This document shows, one piece after another, positions 1-7,351 of a stretch of 16,002 nt of DNA (positions within the stretch are counted from its first letter, which is position 1; each line of letters starts with the position of its first letter). A model generated the notes under the pieces. It saw only the letters and a program-made list of their open reading frames with translations. It ran no database searches and was not told where the DNA came from. Position numbers and translations under genes: made by a program. This DNA is from an uncultured Prevotellaceae bacterium. GTDB lineage: Bacteria; Bacteroidota; Bacteroidia; Bacteroidales; Bacteroidaceae. The stretch covers positions 1 to 16,002 of the forward strand of contig CAJKQZ010000042.1 in assembly GCA_905202115.1 (NCBI GenBank). Direction: 5' to 3'.

Positions 1-1
1 A

Positions 2-88
2 AAAATATGTCTGAGATATTTTAAAATATCTCAGACATATTTTGAATTATCTCCTTTGTATTTTCAATTATCTGCGGGAACTTTTTTA
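2..88. repeat. Phased palindromic repeat, copy 1
   Basis: Positions 2-43 are a perfect 42-bp palindrome made of two facing copies of the 13-mer TATGTCTGAGATA (6-18 and, inverted, 27-39), 21 bp apart. Further degenerate units follow in the same phase: 48-60 keeps TATCTC and the terminal TA, and 69-81 begins TATCT and carries GCGGGAA. The whole 2-88 stretch matches the reverse complement of 4296-4382 without gaps at 79 of 87 positions. The first 42 bases of the window are identical to the last 42. Function is unknown. Confidence 0.9.
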
Positions 89-385
89 CCAAGCAAAAAA
101 ATAAAATATTTTTTCGTGAAAAGCCGTTCCAAGTTCAAGTCGTTGACTGTTGATTTTACGGGAGCCTTATACAGCAAACGGTCATACGAGTAAACAAACG
201 GCTTTTATAAATAAATATTCATGTACAATGTTTTTATCTTTAAAGAAATAAGAAATTTTCTGAACAGTCTGTTTGTTTAGAAAAGCCGTTTTTGTTACAA
301 TTTCTCTTATTCCACGGTAACAAAAGCACATTCTTATTGTTAAAAATCTATTAACGACAATATGTCTGTTTTTTAATAAAAACTT
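89..385. other. AT-rich leader upstream of galM, with repeated AAAAGCCGTT
   Basis: No convincing gene is present. The 10-mer AAAAGCCGTT occurs at 119-128 (+), at 197-206 as its reverse complement, and at 281-290 (+). The last two form an 11-bp inverted repeat, AAACGGCTTTT/AAAAGCCGTTT, at 196-206 and 281-291. These may be operator-like sites or a long-range stem in front of the galactose operon. The regulatory role is inference. Confidence 0.4.
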
Positions 386-416
386 TTTGCCAAATAAAAA
401 ATAATAGTTTACTTTG
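386..416 (+). promoter_or_regulatory. Probable promoter of the galM operon
   Basis: TTTG at 386-389 is followed after 19 bp by TTACTTTG at 409-416. The second box differs from the Bacteroidota -7 consensus TAnnTTTG at one position. Expected transcription start is about 421-424, giving a leader of about 30 nt before the galM ATG at 455. Confidence 0.65.
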
Positions 417-454
417 CAATACATACATTCACTAACCTTTAATTTTAGATACCT

Positions 455-1543
455 ATGGCAGATGAGCAAAGACCAAACATCAGCGGCTTAAATCCCGAAA
501 AATTCCGTAAAACAATAAATGGGAAAGATGTAAACCTGTATACTCTGATAAACAGTGCGGGAAACGAGGTCTCCATTACAAATTACGGAGGAGCGATAGT
601 TTCGATAATGGTACCGGACAGAGAAGGAAATATGGCCAATGTCATACAGGGGCATGATAATATAGATGATGTTATCAACAGTCCCGAGCCTTTCCTCAGC
701 ACACTTATAGGAAGGTACGGTAATCGTATAGCCAAAGGGACATACCGGCTGAACGGCAAAGAATATTACCTTGCCGTAAACAATGGGCCGAATCATCTTC
801 ACGGTGGTCCTACGGGATTTCATGCACGTGTTTGGGACGCAGAACAGATTACCCCGCAGACGCTTGTGCTTCGCTATGTTTCGGCTTATTATGAAGAAGG
901 ATTCCCCGGAGAACTTTCAATGAACGTTATGTTTACGTTCAATGACCGCAACGAACTTATAATAGACTATCGCGGCAAGTGCAACAAGAAGACCGTTGTC
1001 AACATGACACACCACGGTTTCTTCTCTTTGGCGGGAATCGGGAATCCTACTCCTTCGGCCGAAAACGTTATATGCGAAATAAATGCAGACTATTACCTGC
1101 CTATCGATGAAACGTCTATTCCTACGGGAGAAATTTTGAAAGTAGAAGGAACACCTTTTGATTTCAGAAAGCCGCAGGTTGTAGGCTCGCGCATTGACGC
1201 CGATGATGAACAGATAAAAAACGGTGCAGGCTATGACCATTGCTTCGTTCTTAACAAACATGAACCCGGAGAACTTTCTTTTGCTGCAAAAATAACGGAG
1301 CCTGTTTCCGGACGCACAATGAAAGTATACACTACAGAGCCGGGCGTTCAGTTCTATTCAGACAACTGGGCTGACGGTTACAAGGGGCAGAACGGCGCGA
1401 CCTTCCCGAGAAGAAGTGCTCTATGCTTTGAGGCACAACATTTCCCCGACAGCCCGAATCATCCCTATTTCCCGTCGGTGGTATTGCGACCAGGTGAAGT
1501 ATATACCCAAAAGACAATCTATAAGTTTGGTGTGGATGACTAA
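455..1543 (+). CDS. galM: Aldose 1-epimerase (galactose mutarotase)
   Basis: This cytoplasmic enzyme interconverts alpha and beta anomers of D-galactose or D-glucose and supplies alpha-galactose to galactokinase. At 362 residues it has full family length. Visible landmarks are the sugar-binding NHLHGG at 113-118 (H116), THHGFFSLAG at 185-194 with H187 as the likely catalytic acid, GYDHCFVL before the C-terminal part, and FEAQHFPDSPNHP with E326 as the likely catalytic base. The family usually has an aromatic and Asn around the second motif (NHxYFNL type); here it is HHGFFSL, a mild variant. There is no signal peptide. It is first gene of an operon with the transporter (43 nt later) and galK, a familiar Bacteroidales arrangement. 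The start at 455 suits both the family N-terminus and the promoter at 386-416. Confidence 0.95.
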   Translation: MADEQRPNISGLNPEKFRKTINGKDVNLYTLINSAGNEVSITNYGGAIVSIMVPDREGNMANVIQGHDNIDDVINSPEPFLSTLIGRYGNRIAKGTYRLNGKEYYLAVNNGPNHLHGGPTGFHARVWDAEQITPQTLVLRYVSAYYEEGFPGELSMNVMFTFNDRNELIIDYRGKCNKKTVVNMTHHGFFSLAGIGNPTPSAENVICEINADYYLPIDETSIPTGEILKVEGTPFDFRKPQVVGSRIDADDEQIKNGAGYDHCFVLNKHEPGELSFAAKITEPVSGRTMKVYTTEPGVQFYSDNWADGYKGQNGATFPRRSALCFEAQHFPDSPNHPYFPSVVLRPGEVYTQKTIYKFGVDD

Positions 1544-1586
1544 TTAAACGAGTAAAATCTCTAATAATAATCTAAAAAATAAATTA

Positions 1587-2840
1587 ATGGCACAAAAAAC
1601 AAAACAATGGGCTGCGATTATAATGATGGTCGCACTCTTCGCTATGATTGCCTTCGTGACAAACCTTTGTTCACCTATGGCGGTAATCGTACAGAATCAA
1701 TTTGGAGCATCTGAATTCCAATCACAAATCGGTAACTACGCAAACTTCATTGCTTACCTCGTAATGGGTATCCCTTCAGGTATGCTTATCGTGAAGTTCG
1801 GTTACAAGAAAACAGCACTTCTTGCCCTGATTGTAGGTATTATCGGTATGGCATTGGAACTTCTTTCCGGAACACTCGAAAGCATGTGGATTTATCTCCT
1901 CGGCGCTTTCATTGCAGGTTTCTGCATGTGTATGCTCAACACCGTAGTAAACCCCTTGCTTAATGTATTGGGCGGCGGCGGAAATACCGGAAACCAGTTA
2001 ATCCAAATTGGCGGCGCATTCAATAGCGCAGCAGCCGTAGCAGTTTACATTATACTCGGTGCTTTGATTGGCGAGGTAACAAAAGAAACGGCAATCATCG
2101 ACGCAGCTCCTGCAATGTACATAGCATTGGCAATCTTCGCAGTTGCATTTGTTGTGCTCCTTGCTACAAGGATTGAAGAGCCAAAACAAGAACCTGTGAA
2201 GTTTGAACTTATAAAAGGCGCTTTAAGCTATCGTCATTTTGCACTTGGCGCTTTGGCAATCTTCCTTTACATGAGCGTTGAGGTGGGCACTCCTACTTAC
2301 ATGATTAAGTATCTTATTAGCGACGTAGGCATTTCCGCAGGTGTTGCTTCCTTGATCGCGGCCGTATATTGGTTCGCCATGTTTATTGGCCGTACAATCG
2401 GCGGCTCAATAGGCGGAAAAGTTTCAAGCCGCGCAATGGTAACAACCGTAGCTATTGCAGCAATCGCTTTGCTCGCCTTTGGTATGCTTGCGCCAAAAAC
2501 TCTTACAGTTTCTGTTCCTGGTGTTGACTGGGCAAATCTTTCAGTAATTTGGGTAGAAGTTCCCGTTGGCGTTGCAGCATTCATTTGCGTAGGTCTTTGC
2601 ACCTCTGTAATGTGGGGAGGTATCTTCAATATGGCTGTAGAAGGACTTGGCAAGTACACCGCAGCTGCTTCTGGAATTTTCATGACAATGGTATTTGGTT
2701 GCGCAATAATGGTTGCTCTTCAGGCCGTGGTTGCTGAAACAACAGGAAGCTACCTCGTAAGTTACATTATCCCGCTCGTTTGCGCAGCTTACATACTCTT
2801 CTACGCTCTTGTAGGAAGTCGCGTAAGCCGCAAGGACTGA
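1587..2840 (+). CDS. Sugar MFS transporter, FHS (FucP/GluP-like) family
   Basis: This is an inner-membrane symporter, most likely for galactose and/or glucose. The 417-residue protein is almost entirely hydrophobic, with about 12 membrane segments. A signature-like loop between helices 2 and 3 reads GIPSGMLIVKFGYKK (around residues 60-75), and GRTIGGSIGGKVSSR in the second half is the matching inter-helix loop. The N-terminal FVTNLCSPMAVIVQNQFG resembles helix 1 of the fucose:H+ symporter group. Position between galM and galK is the main argument for galactose as substrate; specificity is not readable from sequence alone. The stop codon lies inside a 14-bp tandem duplication (2829-2856), and galK begins 47 nt downstream. 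Confidence 0.88.
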   Translation: MAQKTKQWAAIIMMVALFAMIAFVTNLCSPMAVIVQNQFGASEFQSQIGNYANFIAYLVMGIPSGMLIVKFGYKKTALLALIVGIIGMALELLSGTLESMWIYLLGAFIAGFCMCMLNTVVNPLLNVLGGGGNTGNQLIQIGGAFNSAAAVAVYIILGALIGEVTKETAIIDAAPAMYIALAIFAVAFVVLLATRIEEPKQEPVKFELIKGALSYRHFALGALAIFLYMSVEVGTPTYMIKYLISDVGISAGVASLIAAVYWFAMFIGRTIGGSIGGKVSSRAMVTTVAIAAIALLAFGMLAPKTLTVSVPGVDWANLSVIWVEVPVGVAAFICVGLCTSVMWGGIFNMAVEGLGKYTAAASGIFMTMVFGCAIMVALQAVVAETTGSYLVSYIIPLVCAAYILFYALVGSRVSRKD

Positions 2841-2856
2841 AACGCAAGGACTGAAA
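2829..2856 (+). repeat. 14-bp tandem duplication across the transporter stop codon
   Basis: CGCAAGGACTGAAA occurs twice back to back (2829-2842 and 2843-2856). The first copy encodes the last residues and the stop of the transporter gene; the second lies in the spacer before galK. It looks like a recent slippage event with no effect on the protein. Confidence 0.9.
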
Positions 2857-2887
2857 AAAGATTTAACCTAAACAAAAACAAAATATA

Positions 2888-4048
2888 ATGAAATTAAAGA
2901 TAGAAGATGTAAGAAGCCGTTTCATAAAGCACTTTGACGGCTCTACCGGATACGTATACGCTTCGCCGGGACGTATTAACCTTATCGGCGAACACACAGA
3001 CTACAATGACGGTTTTGTTTTCCCTGGCGCGGTTGAACAAGGCATTATGGCAGAAATAAAGCCTAACAAATCGCGTAAAGTGTGTGCCTACTCCATTGAC
3101 CTGAAAGACTATGTAGAATTCAGTTTGGATGACGAGCAAGGCCCTTCGGCAACACATTTCCGATTCATCTACGGTGTATGCCGCGAAATGATGAAATTAG
3201 GAGTACCAGTTGAAGGCTTCAATACCGCATTCGCAGGAGATGTTCCATTAGGAGCCGGCATGTCATCATCGGCAGCTCTCGAAAGCGCATTCGCTTTTGC
3301 TTTGAACGATCTTTTCGGTGACAACAAAATCGACAAGTTCACTTTAGCAAAAGTGGGACAAGCAACCGAGCACAACTACATCGGCACTAACTGCGGTATT
3401 ATGGACCAATTTGCGTCTGTTTTCGGTAAGGCCGGAAGTCTTATGCGCCTCGACTGCCGTTCGCTGCAATATAAATATTTCCCATTCCACCCGCAGGGCT
3501 ATAAGCTCGTTCTGTTAAACTCTTTAGTTAAACACGAACTCGCAAGTTCCGCATACAACGATCGCCGTAAGAGTTGCGAAAATGTAGCTGCCGCATTGAC
3601 GAAACGCTTCCCTGAAGTGAAATCCTTGCGAGATGCGAACTATGATATGCTCGCTGCAGTGAAAAGCGATGTCACGGAAGAAGATTTGCTACGCGCTAAA
3701 TATGTGGTCGGCGAGAAATATCGTGTAATGGAAGTTTGTGTTGCTCTTGAAGAAGACGATTACGAAGAAGTGGGACGCAAGATGTTCGAAACACATCATG
3801 GTCTGTCGAAAGAATACGAGGTTTCATGCCCTGAATTAGATTTTCTTAATGATGTGGCAAAGAGTTGCGGCGTAACCGGTTCCCGCATTATGGGCGGCGG
3901 ATTCGGCGGCTGTACAATCAACCTTGTGAGCGAAGACCTATACGATAGCTTCATTTCCACAACCAAACAGGCTTACAAAGAAAAGTTCGGAAAAGAACCG
4001 ATATCGATAGACGTTGTTATCGGTGACGGTTCCCGCAGAATTTGCTGA
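2888..4048 (+). CDS. galK: Galactokinase
   Basis: This GHMP-family kinase phosphorylates alpha-D-galactose with ATP to galactose 1-phosphate, the first committed Leloir step in the cytoplasm. All hallmarks are present in 386 residues: the galactokinase signature GRINLIGEHTDYN at 28-40 with R29 as the expected catalytic Arg, the ATP-binding PLGAGMSSSAALESA at 120-134, catalytic D173 in NCGIMDQF, and the C-terminal GHMP motif GSRIMGGGFGGC. It is the last gene of the galM-transporter-galK operon. No galT or galE is present in the window, so the later Leloir steps must be encoded elsewhere. A long stem-loop begins 17 nt after the stop codon. Confidence 0.97.
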   Translation: MKLKIEDVRSRFIKHFDGSTGYVYASPGRINLIGEHTDYNDGFVFPGAVEQGIMAEIKPNKSRKVCAYSIDLKDYVEFSLDDEQGPSATHFRFIYGVCREMMKLGVPVEGFNTAFAGDVPLGAGMSSSAALESAFAFALNDLFGDNKIDKFTLAKVGQATEHNYIGTNCGIMDQFASVFGKAGSLMRLDCRSLQYKYFPFHPQGYKLVLLNSLVKHELASSAYNDRRKSCENVAAALTKRFPEVKSLRDANYDMLAAVKSDVTEEDLLRAKYVVGEKYRVMEVCVALEEDDYEEVGRKMFETHHGLSKEYEVSCPELDFLNDVAKSCGVTGSRIMGGGFGGCTINLVSEDLYDSFISTTKQAYKEKFGKEPISIDVVIGDGSRRIC

Positions 4049-4065
4049 TAATTCTGATAAAAATT

Positions 4066-4130
4066 ATCGTTATAAATTAAGAATCGCCTTGTAGCATACA
4101 ACTACAAGGCGATTCTTAATTTATAACGAT
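4066..4130 (+). terminator. Perfect 29-bp stem-loop after galK
   Basis: The arms 4066-4094 and 4102-4130 are perfectly complementary over 29 bp, with a 7-nt loop (CATACAA). The central part of the stem is GC-rich (AATCGCCTTGTAG) and the base is AT-rich. No U-tract follows (next bases ACAAAAGTAG), so it is not a classical intrinsic terminator. It may be a 3' end stabiliser, a processed terminator or a small mobile hairpin. Confidence 0.6.
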
Positions 4131-4295
4131 ACAAAAGTAGCAATAATTGGTAGATAGATTACCTAAAAAGGGCTCAGCAGAAATAATGGACAAATATTAA
4201 TTTTCAATCATTTGTGTTGTTTCCATTGTTACAACGGACTGAAAGTAACAGTTTCGTCTCAGAATGTACTTTTATGAAAAAATATTTTTTCATGA

Positions 4296-4382
4296 TAAAA
4301 AACTTCCCGCAGTAAATTGAAAATACAAGGGAGATAATCGAAAATATGTCTGAGATAATTTAAATTATCTCAGACATATTTT
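4296..4382. repeat. Phased palindromic repeat, copy 2
   Basis: Positions 4341-4382 are a perfect 42-bp palindrome with units at 4345-4357 and 4366-4378 (21 bp apart). A degenerate unit at 4324-4336 is in phase and keeps GAGATA, and the GC-rich module TTCCCGCAG lies at 4304-4312. The element is in inverted orientation relative to copy 1 (79 of 87 positions identical). Its centre, ATAATTTAAATTAT, differs from copy 1 symmetrically, keeping the dyad. Confidence 0.9.
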
Positions 4383-4642
4383 TTACCATATATACACCTG
4401 CTGATTTTCAAGTACTTGCTGACTGACCGTTTTTGTCTGCAAAACTATACGGTATAGAATTGGCACCAAAATATGTTTGAGGTATTTTTTACATCAGGTT
4501 TGCGATAAATATAAAAACGGTATTTCTAATCATACAGATTATTTTCTATTCCATTTTGCTGCAAGTTTCTAATCCGAAAAACATACAAAAAAGTAGTAAT
4601 AAGGCCAAATTCTATAAAAAATCCATATTTATTGCAAAAATA
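4383..4642. other. Non-coding spacer upstream of asnB
   Basis: This AT-rich stretch shows no gene-like reading frame. The only structure I see is a single degenerate unit of the repeat family at 4468-4490, described separately. Confidence 0.6.
4468..4490 (+). repeat. Orphan single unit of the palindromic repeat family
   Basis: TATGTTTGAGGTA, inside an A-rich/T-rich frame, matches the unit TATGTCTGAGATA at 11 of 13 positions. It has no facing partner. It may be a decayed half-element. Confidence 0.5.
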
Positions 4643-4673
4643 TTGCAATTTGTAAAGCAAATTTGTATTTTTG
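4643..4673 (+). promoter_or_regulatory. Probable promoter of asnB-dapF-dapL
   Basis: TTG at 4643-4645 is followed after 20 bp by TATTTTTG at 4666-4673, a full match to TAnnTTTG. The predicted start near 4680 leaves a leader of about 80 nt before asnB. Confidence 0.7.
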
Positions 4674-4757
4674 TCGACAAATAGGTTTAACTGTTGCCGT
4701 CGTGCAAATATTACGTTACTACATAAACGGCAAAAAAACTAAAACGACAGAAAGATT

Positions 4758-6419
4758 ATGTGTGGAATAGTTGGAGTATTCGGGTGTGACGGGCATGACA
4801 GCGCTCTTCGTCACAAAGTACTGAAGATGTCTTCGAAGATAAGGCACAGGGGGCCTGACTGGTCGGGCATTTATTGTGGGAAAACGGCTATTTTGGCCCA
4901 TGAGCGGCTTTCTATAGTTGATCCCCAGTCAGGAAAGCAGCCGCTGTTTTCCTGTGACGACAAGCAGATTCTTGCCGTAAACGGAGAAATCTACAATCAT
5001 CAGGAAATACGTAGGCGTTTCAAAGGTAAATATGAGTTCCGTACAGGGTCTGATTGCGAAGTGATACTTCCTCTCTACCGTGAAAAAGGAATGAACTTTC
5101 TCGAAGACCTTAACGGAATATTCGCATTCGCTCTTTACGACGAAGAAAAGGAATGCTTCATGATAGCACGCGACCACATAGGAATAATTCCTTTATATAT
5201 AGGCCACGACGAACAAGGTCGTACATATTTTGCCTCAGAGCTTAAAGCTCTCGAAGGATTCTGTTCCGATTATAGAATATTTCCTCCCGGACATTATTAC
5301 GACAGTCGCGACGAACAGTTTCATCATTGGTATAAACGTGAATGGGAGAACTACGATGCCGTAAAAAATAATGAAGCCTCTCCCCTGACAATCAAAGAAT
5401 CTTTGGAACAAGCCGTACGCCGTCAATTAATGTGCGACGTTCCTTATGGAGTGTTGCTGAGTGGCGGATTAGACAGTTCCGTAATATCGGCTATAGCAAA
5501 AAAATACGCGGCGAAACGCGTTGAAAGTCATGACAAGAGCGAGGCATGGTGGCCTCAGCTGCATTCTTTTGCCGTAGGGCTTGCCGGAGCACCCGACCTT
5601 GCCAAAGCAAAAACCGTTGCCGACCACATAGGAACTGTTCATCATGAAATCAATTACACTATCCAGGAAGGTTTGGACGCAATTTCTGACGTAATTTATC
5701 ATATCGAGACCTACGATGTCACTACCGTGCGTGCTTCTACGCCGATGTATCTGCTTGCTCGCGTAATAAAAAGCATGGGAATAAAAATGGTACTGAGCGG
5801 CGAAGGTGCCGACGAAGTATTCGGTGGTTATCTGTATTTCCATAAAGCGCCTGATGCACGTGCGTTCCACGAAGAAACAATACGCAAATTAGGTAAGCTG
5901 CATCTATACGATTGTCTGCGTGCAAACAAAAGTCTTTCCGCATGGGGAGTGGAAGGTAGGGTGCCATTCCTCGACAAGGAATTCCTCGACAGTGCAATGA
6001 CAATAAATCCTGCGGCAAAAATGTGCCAGGGAAAAACTATTGAGAAAAAAATACTTCGCGAAGCATTTGCTGACATGTTGCCTGAAGAAGTGGCATGGAG
6101 GCAGAAGGAGCAGTTCAGTGACGGTGTGGGATACAGTTGGATAGACACGCTTCGCGACATGACCGCTTCGGCCGTTAGTGATGACGAAATGAATCATGCG
6201 GCCGAACGTTTCCCGATAAATCCACCGCGCAATAAAGAAGAATATTTCTACCGCAGTATTTTCGAAAGCCATTTCCCGAGCGAAAGTGCGGCAAAGAGTG
6301 TTCCCAGTGTGCCGAGTGTTGCTTGTTCTACGGCTGAAGCTCTTGCATGGGACGCTTCTTTCAAAGGGCAGAACGAGCCTTCAGGACGCGCAGTGCACGA
6401 TGTACACATAATGGGCTGA
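4758..6419 (+). CDS. asnB: Asparagine synthetase B, glutamine-hydrolysing
   Basis: This cytoplasmic enzyme makes asparagine from aspartate, glutamine and ATP. At 553 residues it has the typical AsnB length. The N-terminal class II amidotransferase domain (about 1-190) begins MCGIVGVFG, with Cys2 as the nucleophile after Met removal, and contains RHRGPDWSG and the NGEIYNH glutamine-site motif. The synthetase domain carries the PP-loop LSGGLDSS at 234-241 and the conserved GEGADEVFGGY. The C-terminal Ser/Ala-rich tail ending in PSGRAVHDVH is usual for this group. The start is fixed by the requirement for Cys at position 2. It heads a probable operon with dapF 67 nt downstream. Confidence 0.97.
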   Translation: MCGIVGVFGCDGHDSALRHKVLKMSSKIRHRGPDWSGIYCGKTAILAHERLSIVDPQSGKQPLFSCDDKQILAVNGEIYNHQEIRRRFKGKYEFRTGSDCEVILPLYREKGMNFLEDLNGIFAFALYDEEKECFMIARDHIGIIPLYIGHDEQGRTYFASELKALEGFCSDYRIFPPGHYYDSRDEQFHHWYKREWENYDAVKNNEASPLTIKESLEQAVRRQLMCDVPYGVLLSGGLDSSVISAIAKKYAAKRVESHDKSEAWWPQLHSFAVGLAGAPDLAKAKTVADHIGTVHHEINYTIQEGLDAISDVIYHIETYDVTTVRASTPMYLLARVIKSMGIKMVLSGEGADEVFGGYLYFHKAPDARAFHEETIRKLGKLHLYDCLRANKSLSAWGVEGRVPFLDKEFLDSAMTINPAAKMCQGKTIEKKILREAFADMLPEEVAWRQKEQFSDGVGYSWIDTLRDMTASAVSDDEMNHAAERFPINPPRNKEEYFYRSIFESHFPSESAAKSVPSVPSVACSTAEALAWDASFKGQNEPSGRAVHDVHIMG

Positions 6420-6486
6420 TATCGTTTTAAGATACATCCGATCTATAACAAAACAAAAACACGTAAACAAAAGCATTCCATTCATA

Positions 6487-7320
6487 ATGTTACGCGAGAT
6501 AGAATTCACTAAAATGCACGGCGCGGGAAACGATTACATATATGTCTATACTGAAAAGTTTCCTATCGATAATCCGTCGGAACTTGCCATAAGGCTAAGC
6601 AAGTTCCACACAGGAATCGGCAGCGACGGTCTGATACTAATAGGTAAATCAAAGAAAGCTGATTTCAGCATGAGGATTTTCAATGCCGACGGCTCTGAAG
6701 CCATGATGTGCGGAAACGGAAGCCGATGCGTAGGAAAATACGTATATGAATACGGGCTTACAAAAAAGGAAACGATAACTCTTGAAACGCTCTCAGGTAT
6801 AAAAACGCTTAACCTGCACATAACCGACGGAAATGTAAATACAGTAAGTGTTGATATGGGGAAATCTGAAGTTCTCAGCCTCATAGGTTCCGATATTCCA
6901 TTCATAAACAAACCTATAACCGCCAACGGTATAACCATGTACGGAACGTCCGTTTCTATGGGTAATCCGCACATTGTATTCTTCGTTGAAAACATAGAAA
7001 CAACAGACATTACCACTATGGGCCCGATATTCGAACGTCACGAATGGTTTCCCGACCGCACCAACGTGGAATTCGCACAAATCATATCGCCCGAAAAAAT
7101 AAGAATGCGCGTATGGGAACGGGGCTCCGGAGTAACAATGGCTTGCGGCACAGGAGCTTGCGCTACGCTCGTTGCAGCATTTGCCAACAGATTGAGCAAA
7201 GCAAAAGCCGATATAGTTTTAGACGGAGGCGTACTTAACGTAGAACTAAACGAAAACGACGGAAGCGTTATTATGACAGGACCTGCCGCCACTGTATTCG
7301 AAGGGAAAATATCCATTTAA
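6487..7320 (+). CDS. dapF: Diaminopimelate epimerase
   Basis: This enzyme converts LL-diaminopimelate to meso-diaminopimelate, the lysine precursor and peptidoglycan cross-linking residue, using two active-site cysteines and no cofactor. The 277-residue protein starts with the family hallmark FTKMHGAGNDYIYV. It contains MCGNGSRCVGKYVYEYG (first catalytic Cys in CGNGSRC) and GSGVTMACGTGACATL (second catalytic Cys in ACGTGA). It lies 31 nt upstream of dapL, whose product is its substrate, which supports co-transcription and a shared pathway. Confidence 0.97.
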   Translation: MLREIEFTKMHGAGNDYIYVYTEKFPIDNPSELAIRLSKFHTGIGSDGLILIGKSKKADFSMRIFNADGSEAMMCGNGSRCVGKYVYEYGLTKKETITLETLSGIKTLNLHITDGNVNTVSVDMGKSEVLSLIGSDIPFINKPITANGITMYGTSVSMGNPHIVFFVENIETTDITTMGPIFERHEWFPDRTNVEFAQIISPEKIRMRVWERGSGVTMACGTGACATLVAAFANRLSKAKADIVLDGGVLNVELNENDGSVIMTGPAATVFEGKISI

Positions 7321-7351
7321 GTAAAACGGAACATACTTTTACGACACAACA

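Noticed and set aside
359..368. AATATGTCTG upstream of the galM promoter as another repeat unit
   Set aside because: Only the first half of the unit matches and there is no partner in phase; chance is likely in this AT-rich DNA.
182..469. Minus-strand reading frame in the galM leader
   Set aside because: It is low-complexity, rich in Phe, Lys, Tyr and Cys from AT-rich DNA, and runs across the promoter and the galM start.
4132..4139. Minus-strand TACTTTTG, a perfect -7 box, pointing into the galK hairpin
   Set aside because: No TTTG-type box lies 19-21 bp upstream, so an antisense promoter is not supported.
2..4382. The galactose operon as a composite transposon bounded by copies 1 and 2
   Set aside because: There is no transposase and no visible target duplication, and the same repeat family also bounds the other operons in the window.
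6546..7016. Minus-strand frame of 156 codons inside dapF
   Set aside because: dapF has all catalytic motifs on the + strand; the antisense frame is a by-product of its codon usage.
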